Source: Pseudomonadota bacterium (GTDB lineage: Bacteria > Pseudomonadota > Gammaproteobacteria > Burkholderiales > Thiobacillaceae). Taken from it: a stretch of 35,384 bases of DNA. A program made the translations under genes and the position numbers. This document shows positions 1 through 8,958 of the stretch, piece after piece (position 1 is the stretch's first letter; the number at the start of each line of letters is the position of its first letter). Below the pieces are notes generated by a model that saw only the letters and a list, made by a program, of their open reading frames with translations, made no database searches and was not told where the DNA came from. Location of the stretch: assembly GCA_021784115.1 (NCBI GenBank), contig JAJXTE010000014.1:1-35384 (forward strand), read 5' to 3'.

Positions 1-164
1 TCCCGCTGCTGATCAAGACCACCGCGGCAAACTACCCGCTGGTCGAAGCGATCGTCCGCACGCATCACCCTTACGACATACCTGAACTGATAGCCGTACC
101 GATAACACGTGGCCTGCCCGCTTATCTAGACTGGGTGGCCAAGGAGACTGAAAAGCATGATTAA
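1..164 (+). CDS. cutA: CutA divalent-cation tolerance protein, C-terminal part
   Basis: This is the 3' end of a gene that starts before the window. Reading from base 3 gives about 53 residues ending KETEKHD and a TAA at 162-164. The HHPYDIPEL and YLDWV segments are characteristic of the CutA1 C-terminus, a small cytoplasmic trimeric protein linked to copper and other divalent-metal tolerance; its exact biochemical role is unsettled. The stop lies 8 bases inside the dsbD start at 157, so the two genes overlap and are probably translationally coupled. A cutA-dsbD pairing is familiar in proteobacteria and fits the historical link between cutA and dsbD/dipZ. Confidence 0.85.
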   Translation, partial: PLLIKTTAANYPLVEAIVRTHHPYDIPELIAVPITRGLPAYLDWVAKETEKHD

Positions 165-2448
165 GTGGATTCGTTTGCTCAGCACACTGTTTGCAATTGG
201 GGGTGCGTTCGCGCACTTTCCAGTGGCCCACGCCGAAGAATTTCTTGACCCCGAGCTTGCGTTCAAGTTCTCGGCGCGGGTGCTGGATGCCAATACCCTG
301 GAGGCGCGCTGGCAGATCGCGGATGGCTATTACATGTATCGCGACAAGTTCAAGTTCGAGGTCGACGGCGCCACGCTGGGCATGCCGCAGCGGCCTGCCG
401 GCAAGGTGAAGCAGGACGAGAACTTCGGCACGGTCGAGACCTATCGCAAGGACGTGCGTATCGCGTTGCCGATCCAGCGCACCGCCGGCGCCACGTCGGT
501 CACCCTGAAAACGGTGTCGCAGGGCTGCGCGGACGCCGGGCTGTGCTACACCCCGCAAAGCGAAAGCATCACGATCAAGCTGCCCGCACCGGTGGCCGCC
601 GTCGCGGCCGTCTCCCCTGCGGCAAGCCCGGCCTCTCCTGCGTCCGCGCTGGACGGTCTGCGCAGCCTGGCGGGTGACGCGGGCATGCCGAAAGTCCTGC
701 CGCCGGACGAAGCGTTTCAGGTTTCCGCCGCCATGCCCGATGCGCAGACGGTCAAGCTCGATTTCGCGCCGACGGCCAACACCTACCTGTATCGCGACAA
801 ACTCGCCTTCGTCGTCAAATCGCCGGCCGACGTCAAGGTGACGCGCGTCGACACCCCCGCGGGCGACGTCAAGGACGATCCGAGTTTTGGCCGAACCGAG
901 GTCTATCACCGGAATTTCTCCGCCAGCCTCACGCTGTCGCGCGTGCTTGCCGGCAACGAGAAGCTGGTGCTGGCAGCAAGCTGGCAGGGCTGCAACGAGG
1001 CGGTCGGCATCTGCTACCCGCCGATCAAGCGTGACTTTTCCCTGGCAGCAACGGCTGCTGCCACGCCCGTCGTCGTGAGCGGTTCGGTGGCATCTCCTGC
1101 CGAACCGGCTGTGGGCGAATCCGATACCTCAAAGATCGAGCGTGTGCTGAAGGGCGGCAGCTTCTGGGCGGTCGTCGCCACTTTTTTCGGCTTCGGCCTG
1201 CTGCTGGCGCTGACGCCGTGCGTGTTCCCGATGATCCCGATCCTGTCGGGCATCATCGCCGGACAGAACAAGCAGCTCACCAAGGCCAGCGGTTTCCTGC
1301 TTTCGCTCGCCTATGTGCTGGGCATGGCCATCACCTACGCGCTGGCCGGCGTGGCGGCGGCCCTGTCCGGCACGCTGCTGTCGAACGCCCTGCAGAATCC
1401 GTGGGCGCTCGGCATCGGCGCGGGCATCTTCGTACTGCTGGCGCTGTCGATGTTCGGCTTCTTCGAGCTCCAGCTGCCGAGTGCGCTGCAAAGCAAATTC
1501 TCCGACGCGTCCAACAAGATGAAGGGCGGCAACTTCGTCGGCGTCTTCATCATGGGCGCGCTGTCGGCCGTGATCGTCGGCCCCTGCGTGGCGCCGCCGC
1601 TGGCTGCCGCGCTGGCCTTCATCGCGCAGACCGGCAACACCACGCTCGGCGGCGTCGCCCTGTTCGTGCTGGCGCTCGGCATGGGCGTGCCGTTGTTGCT
1701 GGTGGGCCTGTCGGCAGGGGCCCTGCTGCCGCGCGCCGGCGGCTGGATGAACGCGGTGAAGTATTTCTTCGGCGTGATGATGCTGGCGATCGCGATCTAC
1801 CTCATCTCGCCGATCATTCCGGCCTGGATCAGCATGCTGCTGTGGGCGGCGCTGCTGATTGCGTCCGCCATCTACCTGCATGCGCTCGATCCGCTGCCCG
1901 CCCATGCAAGCGGCTGGTCGCGCCTGTGGAAGGGGCTTGGCGTGGTGCTGCTGATCGGCGGGTTGTCAATCATTCTCGGCATGCTGGCCGGCAGCCGCGA
2001 CCTGCTGCAGCCGCTGGAGGTCTACAAGGGCAGCGTCATCAAGGCCGGCTTGGGCGGCTCTGCGATGGCAGCCGAGCAGGAAGGCCTGGCATTCCAGAAA
2101 GTGAAGAGCGTGGCCGAGCTCGATGCCAGGCTGGCCGCGGCCAAGGCCGAAGGCCGTGAGGTCATGCTCGACTTCTACGCCGACTGGTGCGTGTCGTGCA
2201 AGGAAATGGAGCGGTTCACCTTCAATGATCCCAAGGTCCAGGGACGCTTGCGCAAGATGGTCCTGTTGCAGGCAGACGTCACTGCCAACAGCGACGCCGA
2301 CAAGGCCCTGCTGAAGCGCTTCAGCCTGTTTGGCCCGCCCGGCCTCATCTTCTGGAACGGCGCAGGTGAGCAATCGGACTACAAGGTGATCGGCTTCGAA
2401 AAGGCCGACAAATTCCTTGCCAGCATCAACTCGGCCCTGGGTTCCTGA
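157..2448 (+). CDS. dsbD: Thiol:disulfide interchange protein DsbD, with duplicated N-terminal domain
   Basis: Inner-membrane reductant conduit that passes electrons from cytoplasmic thioredoxin to periplasmic partners such as DsbC and cytochrome c maturation proteins. An N-terminal signal peptide (cleavage near residue 26, after AHA) is followed by two DsbD-alpha-like domains: residues ~28-143 with C124/C130 and ~183-297 with C279/C286. The polytopic CcdA-like domain (~335-612) carries the redox cysteines in TPCVFP (C355) and GPCVAPP (C477). A C-terminal thioredoxin-fold domain has WCVSC (C678/C681). At 763 residues it is well above the ~570-600 of single-alpha-domain DsbD, and the second alpha domain accounts for the difference. 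The ATG at 157 overlaps the cutA end. Confidence 0.95.
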   Translation: MIKWIRLLSTLFAIGGAFAHFPVAHAEEFLDPELAFKFSARVLDANTLEARWQIADGYYMYRDKFKFEVDGATLGMPQRPAGKVKQDENFGTVETYRKDVRIALPIQRTAGATSVTLKTVSQGCADAGLCYTPQSESITIKLPAPVAAVAAVSPAASPASPASALDGLRSLAGDAGMPKVLPPDEAFQVSAAMPDAQTVKLDFAPTANTYLYRDKLAFVVKSPADVKVTRVDTPAGDVKDDPSFGRTEVYHRNFSASLTLSRVLAGNEKLVLAASWQGCNEAVGICYPPIKRDFSLAATAAATPVVVSGSVASPAEPAVGESDTSKIERVLKGGSFWAVVATFFGFGLLLALTPCVFPMIPILSGIIAGQNKQLTKASGFLLSLAYVLGMAITYALAGVAAALSGTLLSNALQNPWALGIGAGIFVLLALSMFGFFELQLPSALQSKFSDASNKMKGGNFVGVFIMGALSAVIVGPCVAPPLAAALAFIAQTGNTTLGGVALFVLALGMGVPLLLVGLSAGALLPRAGGWMNAVKYFFGVMMLAIAIYLISPIIPAWISMLLWAALLIASAIYLHALDPLPAHASGWSRLWKGLGVVLLIGGLSIILGMLAGSRDLLQPLEVYKGSVIKAGLGGSAMAAEQEGLAFQKVKSVAELDARLAAAKAEGREVMLDFYADWCVSCKEMERFTFNDPKVQGRLRKMVLLQADVTANSDADKALLKRFSLFGPPGLIFWNGAGEQSDYKVIGFEKADKFLASINSALGS

Positions 2449-2548
2449 AGAAACCGGAGGCGCAAAGCGCGGCAACCTGATCCGCCGCCGCCATCGCGCG
2501 CGGCAAATTTCGTGACCGTTCGGCGCGTTGTGGACTAGGCTTGCATCC

Positions 2549-3118
2549 ATGGACCTGCCCACACTGATCGCGCAATATGGCTACGCCGCCGTTCTTGCCG
2601 GCGCCGTGTTCGAAGGCGAAACCGTGCTGTTGCTCGCCGGCTATTCGGCGCATCGCGGCTACCTTGATTTTGCCGCGGTGACGGGCATCGCCTGGCTCGG
2701 CGGTGCGCTGGGCGACCAGTGCTTTTTCTGGCTTGGCCGCTTCCAGGGCCAGCGGCTGATCGCGCGCCGCCCGGCGCTGCGCCTCCGTGTCGGGAATGCA
2801 TTCAGGCTGATCGAGCGTCACCCGGTCGCCATCATTCTGACCATGCGCTTCATGTGGGGGTTGCGCATGGCGCTGCCGATCGCGATCGGCATGAGCCGGG
2901 TCCGCTGGCGGCGGTTTCTGTGGCTCAATCTGCTGTCTGCCGCGCTGTGGGCGCCCCTCGTCGCCGGCATCGGCTGGACGTTCGGCGCACTGCTGGCGCG
3001 CCAGCCGGCGCTGCTGCACCATTACGAGCACTGGGTCATGGGGGCCATGGCCGCAGCAGCCCTGCTGTTCCGCGCGGTCATGCGCCGAAGCCGGCACATG
3101 CCGGAGCCGCCACGATGA
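2549..3118 (+). CDS. DedA-family (VTT domain) integral membrane protein
   Basis: A 189-residue polytopic inner-membrane protein. It matches the DedA/SNARE-associated family: an early acidic motif (FEGE near residue 23), a G-rich GGALGDQCFFWLGR region, and the Arg/Gly/Pro stretch TMRFMWGLRMALPIAIG that carries the conserved arginines. DedA proteins are thought to act in lipid carrier (undecaprenyl phosphate or phospholipid) flipping and envelope homeostasis; the substrate here cannot be told. A TTG seven codons upstream (2528) is in frame, but the ATG at 2549 gives the usual family N-terminus. The stop overlaps the next start as ATGA (3115-3118), so the two genes are coupled. Confidence 0.85.
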   Translation: MDLPTLIAQYGYAAVLAGAVFEGETVLLLAGYSAHRGYLDFAAVTGIAWLGGALGDQCFFWLGRFQGQRLIARRPALRLRVGNAFRLIERHPVAIILTMRFMWGLRMALPIAIGMSRVRWRRFLWLNLLSAALWAPLVAGIGWTFGALLARQPALLHHYEHWVMGAMAAAALLFRAVMRRSRHMPEPPR

Positions 3119-3786
3119 AATTGCTACTGCCGCTTCCTCACGCCAACCTGCACCCGCTCGCCCGTCTGCGCGCCTGGCATCGCCTGCTACTGGCCGTGCT
3201 GGTGGGCGCGCTGGCTACGACGCTGATGCCGCTGGGGCCGTGGGAGGCGCGTCTGCTCGCAGGTTGGCTGGCCGGCACGCTGACCTATCTGGTGATCGTC
3301 TGGTGGGGGGTCGGGCGACTCGACGCCACCCACACCCGCTTGCGTGCATCGAGTTTCGATCCGGGTTCCTCTGCGCTGTACGCGCTGATCGTCATCACCG
3401 CGTGGGTCAGCCTGGGGGGCGTGCTGCTGGTGACCGACGCCGCCCGCACGCTGGCCGGCGTGGCGCGCTGGACGCATATCGGGCTGGCGCTTGCCGCGCT
3501 CGCTGCCAGCTGGCTGCTGATCCAGACGGTGTTCGCGCTGCGCTATGCGCGCCGCTACTACCGCGAGGATGCGCATGGCCTGCTTTTCCCGGGAGAGGCT
3601 GAGCCGTCCTACCTCGATTTCGCCTATTTCTCCGCCGTCATCGGCATGACGTCGCAGGTTGCCGATGTCGCCATCGCCCACTCAGCGATGCGCCGGCTGG
3701 TCCTGCTGCACGGGCTGGTGTCGTTCGGCTTCAACCTCATGGTGCTGGCCTTGACGCTCAATCTCGTCGCCAGCGCCCTCGGCTGA
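3115..3786 (+). CDS. DUF1345 membrane protein
   Basis: A 223-residue protein with about five hydrophobic segments. The stretch DFAYFSAVIGMTSQVADV (~165-182) is the signature of the DUF1345 family, whose function is unknown. GGAG at 3103-3106 sits 8 bases before the ATG, and the start overlaps the dedA-like stop by four bases, so the pair is likely one transcript and both products act in the inner membrane. It ends 17 bases from the convergent dsrS-like gene, with no clear hairpin between them. Confidence 0.85.
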   Translation: MKLLLPLPHANLHPLARLRAWHRLLLAVLVGALATTLMPLGPWEARLLAGWLAGTLTYLVIVWWGVGRLDATHTRLRASSFDPGSSALYALIVITAWVSLGGVLLVTDAARTLAGVARWTHIGLALAALAASWLLIQTVFALRYARRYYREDAHGLLFPGEAEPSYLDFAYFSAVIGMTSQVADVAIAHSAMRRLVLLHGLVSFGFNLMVLALTLNLVASALG

Positions 3787-3803
3787 GCCGGCGGGGGAAA
3801 GTG

Positions 3804-4868
3804 TCAACCGCGGCGCAGCACCGCGATGCTGTCGAGCAGCGGGATGACGATTGGCTGGATCTTGCGCCGCATCAGCGAGCCGATGGCTGTGGTCTTGAGG
3901 AAAATCGGCCGCACGCTGTCGGCGTCCACCGCGGCGAGCGCGTCCAGCGCGGCGCACTCGGCCTCGAATTGCGGCGCAGCGGCGAGCAGCGCGGCGCGGG
4001 CGGTGACGCGCGCGGCTGCGTCCGCCTGGCGCAGCGGCGCGCACCAGTTGGCCAGCGCGTTCAGCGTGTGGTTCACCACTTCCTGGATTTCCGGACGATC
4101 GAGGATGGTCGCGGTGGTGGCGAGGAAGGCTTGTCCCTGTCCCGACAGGGCCTTCGCCAGCATCGTGCTGTAAAGATTTCCGGCGAGCGGCGGCACGCTG
4201 CCGTGGTCGGCGCGTGCGGGGCGCGGGCTCGGCAGGCTGTCGGACTGCAGTTCGAGGAAAGGCACGTAGTAGGAATTGCGGCTGGTGCCGCGCTTCCAGA
4301 CCGCCATCCGCTCGGACTCGGTCAGAACGCCGGAGTAGAGCATCACCGCCACGGTGTCGAGAATGCCGACGTCGTCCTCGTGCAGGAAGGCGAGGTTCTC
4401 GACCAGGAATTCGGCGAGGGTGCGGCCCATGTTGCCTTTGCACACCACGTCGCGCATCAGCATCAGCCGTGCGTTCTCGATCGTCGGCATGCACCACCAG
4501 GCGTAGCGCGCCAGCTCATCGGTGAGCGAGGGCGAATGCACCACCGCGACCACTGCCTCTTCTTCAGCGATCAATAACAGCTGCGCGAGGTGCTGGGTGG
4601 AGAGTCCGGCCTGCGACTGCCGCGTCCAGCGCGTCAGGTGCACCGGGTAGCCGCCGGGCGAGCCGAGCGCGTGGCCGGACAGCTGCTCGCGCACCCGCTT
4701 GAGATAGCGGTCGGAGCGCTCGTTGGGCTTGAGCGGCACGCTCGCCTCGCCCTGCGGCGTCAGCGCCCACAGCGTCATGTTCGACTCGTCGATGCGGACG
4801 GCCTTGAGGTCGGTGTTGAAGAGGACGTTGAGGCGCAGCTCGTCCTCGGAGGACAACTCGTCGTTCAT
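3804..4868 (-). CDS. dsrS: DsrS-like protein (sulfur-oxidation associated)
   Basis: A 354-residue soluble protein without signal peptide or membrane segment. The N-terminal pattern ([16 protein letters not shown] near residues 24-30, [16 protein letters not shown] near 68-84, [18 protein letters not shown]) matches my recollection of DsrS, the last gene of the Allochromatium vinosum dsr cluster. DsrS is a cytoplasmic protein of sulfur-storing or sulfur-oxidising bacteria, implicated in dsr gene expression. The assignment rests on remembered motifs, not a search. The ATG overlaps the hemL stop (ATGA, 4865-4868), making it the last gene of a thiD-thiE-hemL-dsrS run. No other dsr gene is in the window. 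Confidence 0.62.
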   Translation of the reverse strand: MNDELSSEDELRLNVLFNTDLKAVRIDESNMTLWALTPQGEASVPLKPNERSDRYLKRVREQLSGHALGSPGGYPVHLTRWTRQSQAGLSTQHLAQLLLIAEEEAVVAVVHSPSLTDELARYAWWCMPTIENARLMLMRDVVCKGNMGRTLAEFLVENLAFLHEDDVGILDTVAVMLYSGVLTESERMAVWKRGTSRNSYYVPFLELQSDSLPSPRPARADHGSVPPLAGNLYSTMLAKALSGQGQAFLATTATILDRPEIQEVVNHTLNALANWCAPLRQADAAARVTARAALLAAAPQFEAECAALDALAAVDADSVRPIFLKTTAIGSLMRRKIQPIVIPLLDSIAVLRRG

Positions 4869-6142
4869 AAAGCTTGGAACACCTCGCGTGCGGCGGCGAT
4901 CGTGGCGTCGATGTCGGCATCAGAGTGCGCCGCGGAAACGAAGCCGGCCTCGAATGCCGACGGCGCGAGATAGATGCCGTGGTCGAGCATGGCGTGGAAG
5001 AAGCGGTTGAATTTTTCCTTGTCGCACTGCATGACCTCGGCGAAGCTCGCCGGCGGCGTGGAAGCGAAATACAGGCCGAACATGCCGCCGACCGAGTCGG
5101 CGCAGAAGGTGACGCCGGCATCCTTTGCGGCGGCGTTCAGGCCATTGACCAGCCGCTCGGTGCTGGCAGTGAGGCGGGCGTAGAAACCCGGCTCGGAAAT
5201 CGCGGCGAGCGTCGCCAGCCCCGCCGCCACCGCCACGGGATTGCCCGATAGCGTGCCGGCCTGGTACACGGGCCCGCTCGGCGCGAGTGCGTCCATCACG
5301 TCGGCGCGGCCTCCGAAGGCGCCGACCGGCATGCCGCCGCCGATCACCTTGCCGAGCGTGGTCAGGTCCGGCTTGATGCCGAGCAGTTTCTGCGCGCAGC
5401 CGAGGTCGACGCGGAAGCCGGTCATCACCTCGTCGAAGATCAGCAGGGAACCGTGTTTATCGCACAGCCGGCGCATCGCGCTCATGAATTCGGCGGTCGG
5501 CTTGACCAGATTCATGTTGCCGGCAAACGGCTCGACGATGATGCAGGCGATCTCGCTGCCGATTTCGGCGAAGGTGCGCTCGAGTCCGGCGACGTCGTTG
5601 TAATCGAGCACGAGGGTCTGCGCCGCGACTTCGGGCGGCACGCCGGCCGAGGTCGGGTTGCCGAAGGTGAGCGCGCCGGAGCCGGCCTTCACCAGCAGGA
5701 AGTCGGCGTGGCCGTGGTAGCAGCCCTCGAACTTGATGAACTTGCTGCGTCCCGTAAACCCTCGGGCGAGGCGGATCGCGCTCATCGTCGCCTCGGTGCC
5801 GCTTGATACCAGGCGGACCTTCTCGATGCTCGGCACCAGCTCGATGATGCGGCGGGCGATGGTGAGTTCAGCTTCACTCGGCGCGCCGAACGAGAGGCCG
5901 CTGGCGGCGGCGTCCTGCACCGCCTTCACCGTGCCCGGATGAGCGTGGCCGAGGATGGCCGGGCCCCACGAGCCGACGTAGTCGATGTATTCGCGGCCAT
6001 CGGCGTCCCACACGCGCGAGCCCTTGGCGCGGCTGAAGAACACGGGCGTGCCGCCGACGCTCTTGAAGGCGCGCACCGGCGAATTCACGCCACCGGGGAT
6101 GACGTGTTGCGATTGTTCGAAAAGTTCTTGGTTACGGGTCAT
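4865..6142 (-). CDS. hemL: Glutamate-1-semialdehyde 2,1-aminomutase
   Basis: PLP-dependent cytoplasmic enzyme converting glutamate-1-semialdehyde to 5-aminolevulinate, the committed precursor of haem (C5 pathway). The 425-residue length is normal. Visible motifs include [20 protein letters not shown] at the N-terminus, the SSGTEATM cofactor-phosphate site (~113-120), CYHGHAD (~141-147), the [10 protein letters not shown] aspartate region (~235-244) and LGKVIGGG with the Schiff-base lysine K265. The open frame continues upstream, but the ATG at 6142 gives the family start and overlaps the thiE stop as ATGA. The 3' end overlaps the dsrS-like start in the same way. Confidence 0.96.
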   Translation of the reverse strand: MTRNQELFEQSQHVIPGGVNSPVRAFKSVGGTPVFFSRAKGSRVWDADGREYIDYVGSWGPAILGHAHPGTVKAVQDAAASGLSFGAPSEAELTIARRIIELVPSIEKVRLVSSGTEATMSAIRLARGFTGRSKFIKFEGCYHGHADFLLVKAGSGALTFGNPTSAGVPPEVAAQTLVLDYNDVAGLERTFAEIGSEIACIIVEPFAGNMNLVKPTAEFMSAMRRLCDKHGSLLIFDEVMTGFRVDLGCAQKLLGIKPDLTTLGKVIGGGMPVGAFGGRADVMDALAPSGPVYQAGTLSGNPVAVAAGLATLAAISEPGFYARLTASTERLVNGLNAAAKDAGVTFCADSVGGMFGLYFASTPPASFAEVMQCDKEKFNRFFHAMLDHGIYLAPSAFEAGFVSAAHSDADIDATIAAAREVFQAL

Positions 6143-6774
6143 TGCTCGGATTCCACTTCGAGGAGTTGATTGAGGTCGTGCGCGGCGGCACGGATGTCGG
6201 ACGCGTCGAACACGGCCGACAGCACCGCGAGGCAGTCGGCACCGGCGTCGAGCAGTTGCGGCGCGTTTTCCAGCGTGATGCCGCCGATGGCCACCAGCGG
6301 GACGTGGATCTTCGGTGCGGCCTCGCGCAGCAGGTCGAGGCTGGCGCGCGGCGCGGACGGTTTGGTGGGCGACGCGAAGAAGCTGCCGAAGGCGACATAG
6401 TCGGCACCCGCCGACTGGGCCGCAAGTGCAAGCTCGAGACTCTGGTAGCACGAGGCGCCGATGAACTTGTCCTTGCCGAGGATGATGCGCGCCTCGCGCA
6501 GGCTCGCGTCGTCGCGCCCCAGGTGGACGCCGTCGGCGTCGGCCAGGTCGGCCAGCCGCAGGTCGTCGTTGACGATCAATGGCACGCCGAAGCGGCGGCA
6601 TAGCGCGACCAGTTCGCTTGCCTGCTCGTGCCGGCGCGCCACGTCGCCCGATTTGTCGCGGTATTGCACCGCCGCGACGCCGCCTGCCAAGGCCGCCTGG
6701 ACCAGGGTGAGCAGGCGTTCGGTGTCGGCGGTCTCGGGGGTGATGGCGTAGATGCCACCGGGGAATTCAAGCAT
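6139..6774 (-). CDS. thiE: Thiamine-phosphate synthase
   Basis: Joins HMP pyrophosphate and thiazole phosphate to give thiamine monophosphate. The TIM-barrel motifs are intact: VQYRDK (~36-41), PLIVNDD (~65-71), DGVHLGRDD (~81-89), GASCY (~106-110), [13 protein letters not shown] (~123-135) and VAIGGIT (~161-167), in 211 residues. I chose the ATG at 6774; a TTG four codons upstream (6786) is also in frame, and neither has a convincing Shine-Dalgarno. The start is 24 bases after the thiD stop and the end overlaps hemL by four bases. Confidence 0.94.
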   Translation of the reverse strand: MLEFPGGIYAITPETADTERLLTLVQAALAGGVAAVQYRDKSGDVARRHEQASELVALCRRFGVPLIVNDDLRLADLADADGVHLGRDDASLREARIILGKDKFIGASCYQSLELALAAQSAGADYVAFGSFFASPTKPSAPRASLDLLREAAPKIHVPLVAIGGITLENAPQLLDAGADCLAVLSAVFDASDIRAAAHDLNQLLEVESEQ

Positions 6775-6798
6775 GGCGGACGTCAAATGATGAGCGAT

Positions 6799-7641
6799 TC
6801 AGGCATTGCCTTCCGTTTGCCCGTCCTGCGCCCAGAAGAAGCGCTCGGGGATGTACTGGCCCATGCCGGGACGGAACGCCGCCTTGAGCGTTTCATAGGT
6901 GAAGTTTTGCGCGTCGCGCACCGCCTGCGGCACGTCCTGGCCATAGGCCAGGGAGGCGGCGATAGCCGAGGCCAGCGTGCAGCCGGAACCGTGATAGCTG
7001 CCGGGCAGGCGATCCCATCCGTCGGTCTGCACGTGGCCGTTGGCGTCGTAGAGGCTGTTCAGCACGCGCGGCGTGGCCTCGTGGGTGCCGGTGATGAGCA
7101 CGTATTCGCAGCCGAGATCGGTCAGGTGCTTGGCGCAGGCGACGAGGTCGAGGTCGTCCTCATCCGATTCGAACAGCGCCAGCCGCCGCGCTTCGTGGCT
7201 GTTGGGGGTGAGGACGCTGGTCTGCGGAATCAGCAGGTCGCGCATGGCGGCGATCATGTCCTCGGTGGCGAGCTCGTCGCCGCGCCCCGATGCCAGCACC
7301 GGGTCGAGGATGACCGGAATGTCCGGGTAGTCGGCGAGGATTTCGGCAATCACCGCGATCGATTCGGGGCTGCCCAGCATGCCGAGCTTGAACGCGGCCA
7401 CCGGCACGTCTTCCAGCAGCATGCGGGCCTGGTCGGCCACCCACTCGGAATCGATCACCAGGATCTCATCGACCCCGGCCGTGTCCTGCACCGTGATCGC
7501 CGTGATCACCGACAGCGGATGGCAGCCCATGCTGGCCAGCGTCAGCAGGTCGGCCTGGATGCCTGCGCCGCCGGTCGGGTCGGACGCGGCGAAGCTGAGC
7601 ACCAGCGGCGGCGTGGGTTTCGGGGAGAAAATAGGCGGCAT
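6799..7641 (-). CDS. thiD: Hydroxymethylpyrimidine/phosphomethylpyrimidine kinase
   Basis: Phosphorylates HMP and HMP-P in the pyrimidine branch of thiamine biosynthesis. The ribokinase-fold motifs are clear: SDPTGGAGIQAD (~20-31), the VILDPVLASGRG segment (~110-121), LTPNSHEA (~144-151) and GSGCTLASA (~218-226), which carries the anion-hole glycines and C221. Length is 280 residues. It is the first gene of the thiD-thiE-hemL-dsrS run and is divergent from the rubredoxin gene across 53 bases, which must hold the promoters of both. No TPP riboswitch could be seen upstream, so there is no sequence sign of thiamine control. Confidence 0.94.
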   Translation of the reverse strand: MPPIFSPKPTPPLVLSFAASDPTGGAGIQADLLTLASMGCHPLSVITAITVQDTAGVDEILVIDSEWVADQARMLLEDVPVAAFKLGMLGSPESIAVIAEILADYPDIPVILDPVLASGRGDELATEDMIAAMRDLLIPQTSVLTPNSHEARRLALFESDEDDLDLVACAKHLTDLGCEYVLITGTHEATPRVLNSLYDANGHVQTDGWDRLPGSYHGSGCTLASAIAASLAYGQDVPQAVRDAQNFTYETLKAAFRPGMGQYIPERFFWAQDGQTEGNA

Positions 7642-7694
7642 GGCGTCACTGCTTTAGAATCAATTCCCAATTTTAGCCGATTCCCCTTGTTCCC

Positions 7695-7880
7695 ATGTCC
7701 GAAGCCCCCCAATACAAGAGCTGGATGTGCCTGATCTGTGGCTACATCTACCATGAGGAAGCCGGCGCGCCCGACGACGGCATTCCGCCGGGCACACGGT
7801 GGGAAGACGTGCCGATCAACTGGACCTGTCCCGATTGCGGCGCGCGCAAGGAGGATTTCGAGATGGTGGCGTTTTTTTAG
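7695..7880 (+). CDS. rubA: Rubredoxin
   Basis: A 61-residue iron-sulfur electron carrier. The two knuckles CLIC (C12, C15) and CPDC (C45, C48) supply the four cysteine ligands of a single iron, with the usual GYIY, the DDG near 27-29, and the W near 43. It is divergent from thiD; many betaproteobacteria keep a rubredoxin near hemL/thiE and the pilGHIJ genes. The coding region ends in a run of seven T (7872-7878) that includes the TAG stop. The redox partner cannot be inferred from this window. Confidence 0.95.
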   Translation: MSEAPQYKSWMCLICGYIYHEEAGAPDDGIPPGTRWEDVPINWTCPDCGARKEDFEMVAFF

Positions 7881-7960
7881 GACATTTTTCGGATTTCGTT
7901 CAAGAAAAATCCGGGCAGGGACGTTAATGCACGGGCAGTGGGCTGGTTGAGAAAGCGCGC

Positions 7961-7995
7961 GCCTCATGAGGCTACCCGCCTGACGGGGTGATGAG
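7961..7995 (+). promoter_or_regulatory. Inverted repeats in the leader of the gene at 8033
   Basis: The leader contains a perfect 12-base palindrome (GCCTCATGAGGC, 7961-7972) that overlaps an alternative nested fold. In that fold CTCAT (7963-7967) pairs with ATGAG (7991-7995) around an inner CCCG/CGGG stem (7975-7978 with 7984-7987). The region could be a protein operator or a two-state RNA leader. No known riboswitch consensus was recognised, and no T tract follows, so it is not a standard terminator. Confidence 0.35.
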
Positions 7996-8021
7996 ACAGC
8001 GCTGAAAAATAATGGTTTTTT

Positions 8022-8027
8022 AGGAGA
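8022..8027 (+). promoter_or_regulatory. Ribosome binding site (AGGAGA)
   Basis: A strong Shine-Dalgarno, five bases before the ATG at 8033, which fixes the start of the exported protein gene. Confidence 0.75.
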
Positions 8028-8032
8028 CGATA

Positions 8033-8935
8033 ATGATTGTGCGGTGGATTACAGCGTGGATCCTGCTTGTGTCTTCGGCAAGCGTATGGGCAATTTCCCC
8101 CTATATCCAGGGGGACTCGGTGGCGGGTGGCAGCGTGCAGGCAGCGGCGGGCGCCGTCGAGGCGAAGCTCAAGCGCGGCGGATTCAAGGTGATCGGCAAA
8201 TATTTCCCCCAGAACCTGGCTGGCTACGGCGTGGTCGTCGCGACCGACGACGCCATGCTCGACGAAGTCGGCTCGGTGGGCGGCCATGCCATCCTGGGCG
8301 CGGCGATCCGCGTGGGCGTCAAGACGGACGGCAGCGTGGCCTACACCAACCCGGACTACTGGTATCGTGCCTATTTCCGCAAGGCCTTTGTCCAGAAGGA
8401 AGGCGCCGTCAAGGCCCTGCAGACGCGCCTGCAGGACGCGCTGGGCGGGGACAAGGGCGTGGGCGGCGACGAACCTGTCGGCAACCTGGCCAACTATCGC
8501 TACATGATCGGCATGGAGCGACTGGATTCCTACAAGAACAAGCTGGCTGAATACGGCAGCTTCGCCGAGGCGGTGAAGACCGTGCGCGACAACCTGGCCA
8601 AAGGTGCGGGCAAGACGACCAAGGTTTACGAGGTCGTGATGCCGGATCGCAAACTGGCCGTGTTCGGCGTTGCGATGAATGACCCGGAAAACGGCGACGG
8701 CCTGTGGCTCAAGAAGATCGACATGCAGAACAGCGTCGCTGGGCTGCCCTACGAGATCTACGTGGTGGACAAGGCGGTGGAGTCGCCGCATGGCCGCTTC
8801 CGCATTGCCCTGGCGTTCCCGGATGTGGGCATGGGACAGTTCATGCGTATTTCCTCCCTGCCGAATGCCATACTCGAAACCATGAGTACGGTGGCCGGCG
8901 TGGACAAGAAATCCAGCGGAGAAGCCTGGCAGTAA
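8033..8935 (+). CDS. Exported protein of unknown function
   Basis: A 300-residue protein that I do not recognise. Residues 1-20 form a signal peptide (hydrophobic core ending SVWA), and the mature protein is soluble and presumably periplasmic. The first ~100 mature residues (LKRGGFKVIGKYFP, then VVVATDDAML and ILGAAIRVGV) recall the alternating pattern of DUF302-type domains, but this is weak. The only cysteine-like redox or metal motifs one might expect are absent. It has its own leader, a strong ribosome site and a terminator, so it is probably a single-gene unit inserted between rubredoxin and the pilus chemosensory operon. Confidence 0.7.
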   Translation: MIVRWITAWILLVSSASVWAISPYIQGDSVAGGSVQAAAGAVEAKLKRGGFKVIGKYFPQNLAGYGVVVATDDAMLDEVGSVGGHAILGAAIRVGVKTDGSVAYTNPDYWYRAYFRKAFVQKEGAVKALQTRLQDALGGDKGVGGDEPVGNLANYRYMIGMERLDSYKNKLAEYGSFAEAVKTVRDNLAKGAGKTTKVYEVVMPDRKLAVFGVAMNDPENGDGLWLKKIDMQNSVAGLPYEIYVVDKAVESPHGRFRIALAFPDVGMGQFMRISSLPNAILETMSTVAGVDKKSSGEAWQ

Positions 8936-8958
8936 GCCATTCCTGCGTCTGGTTGCCG

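Noticed and set aside
2528-2548. TTG start for the DedA-family gene
   Set aside because: The added seven residues do not match the family N-terminus and no ribosome site precedes the TTG.
7890-7913. CGGATTT/AAATCCG hairpin after rubredoxin as a terminator
   Set aside because: The stem is AT-weak and no T tract follows on either strand, so termination is unsupported.
7988-8010. TGATGAG followed by GAAA, resembling a hammerhead ribozyme core
   Set aside because: The essential first C of CUGAUGA is G, stem II is a loopless palindrome, and no matching cleavage-site strand was found.
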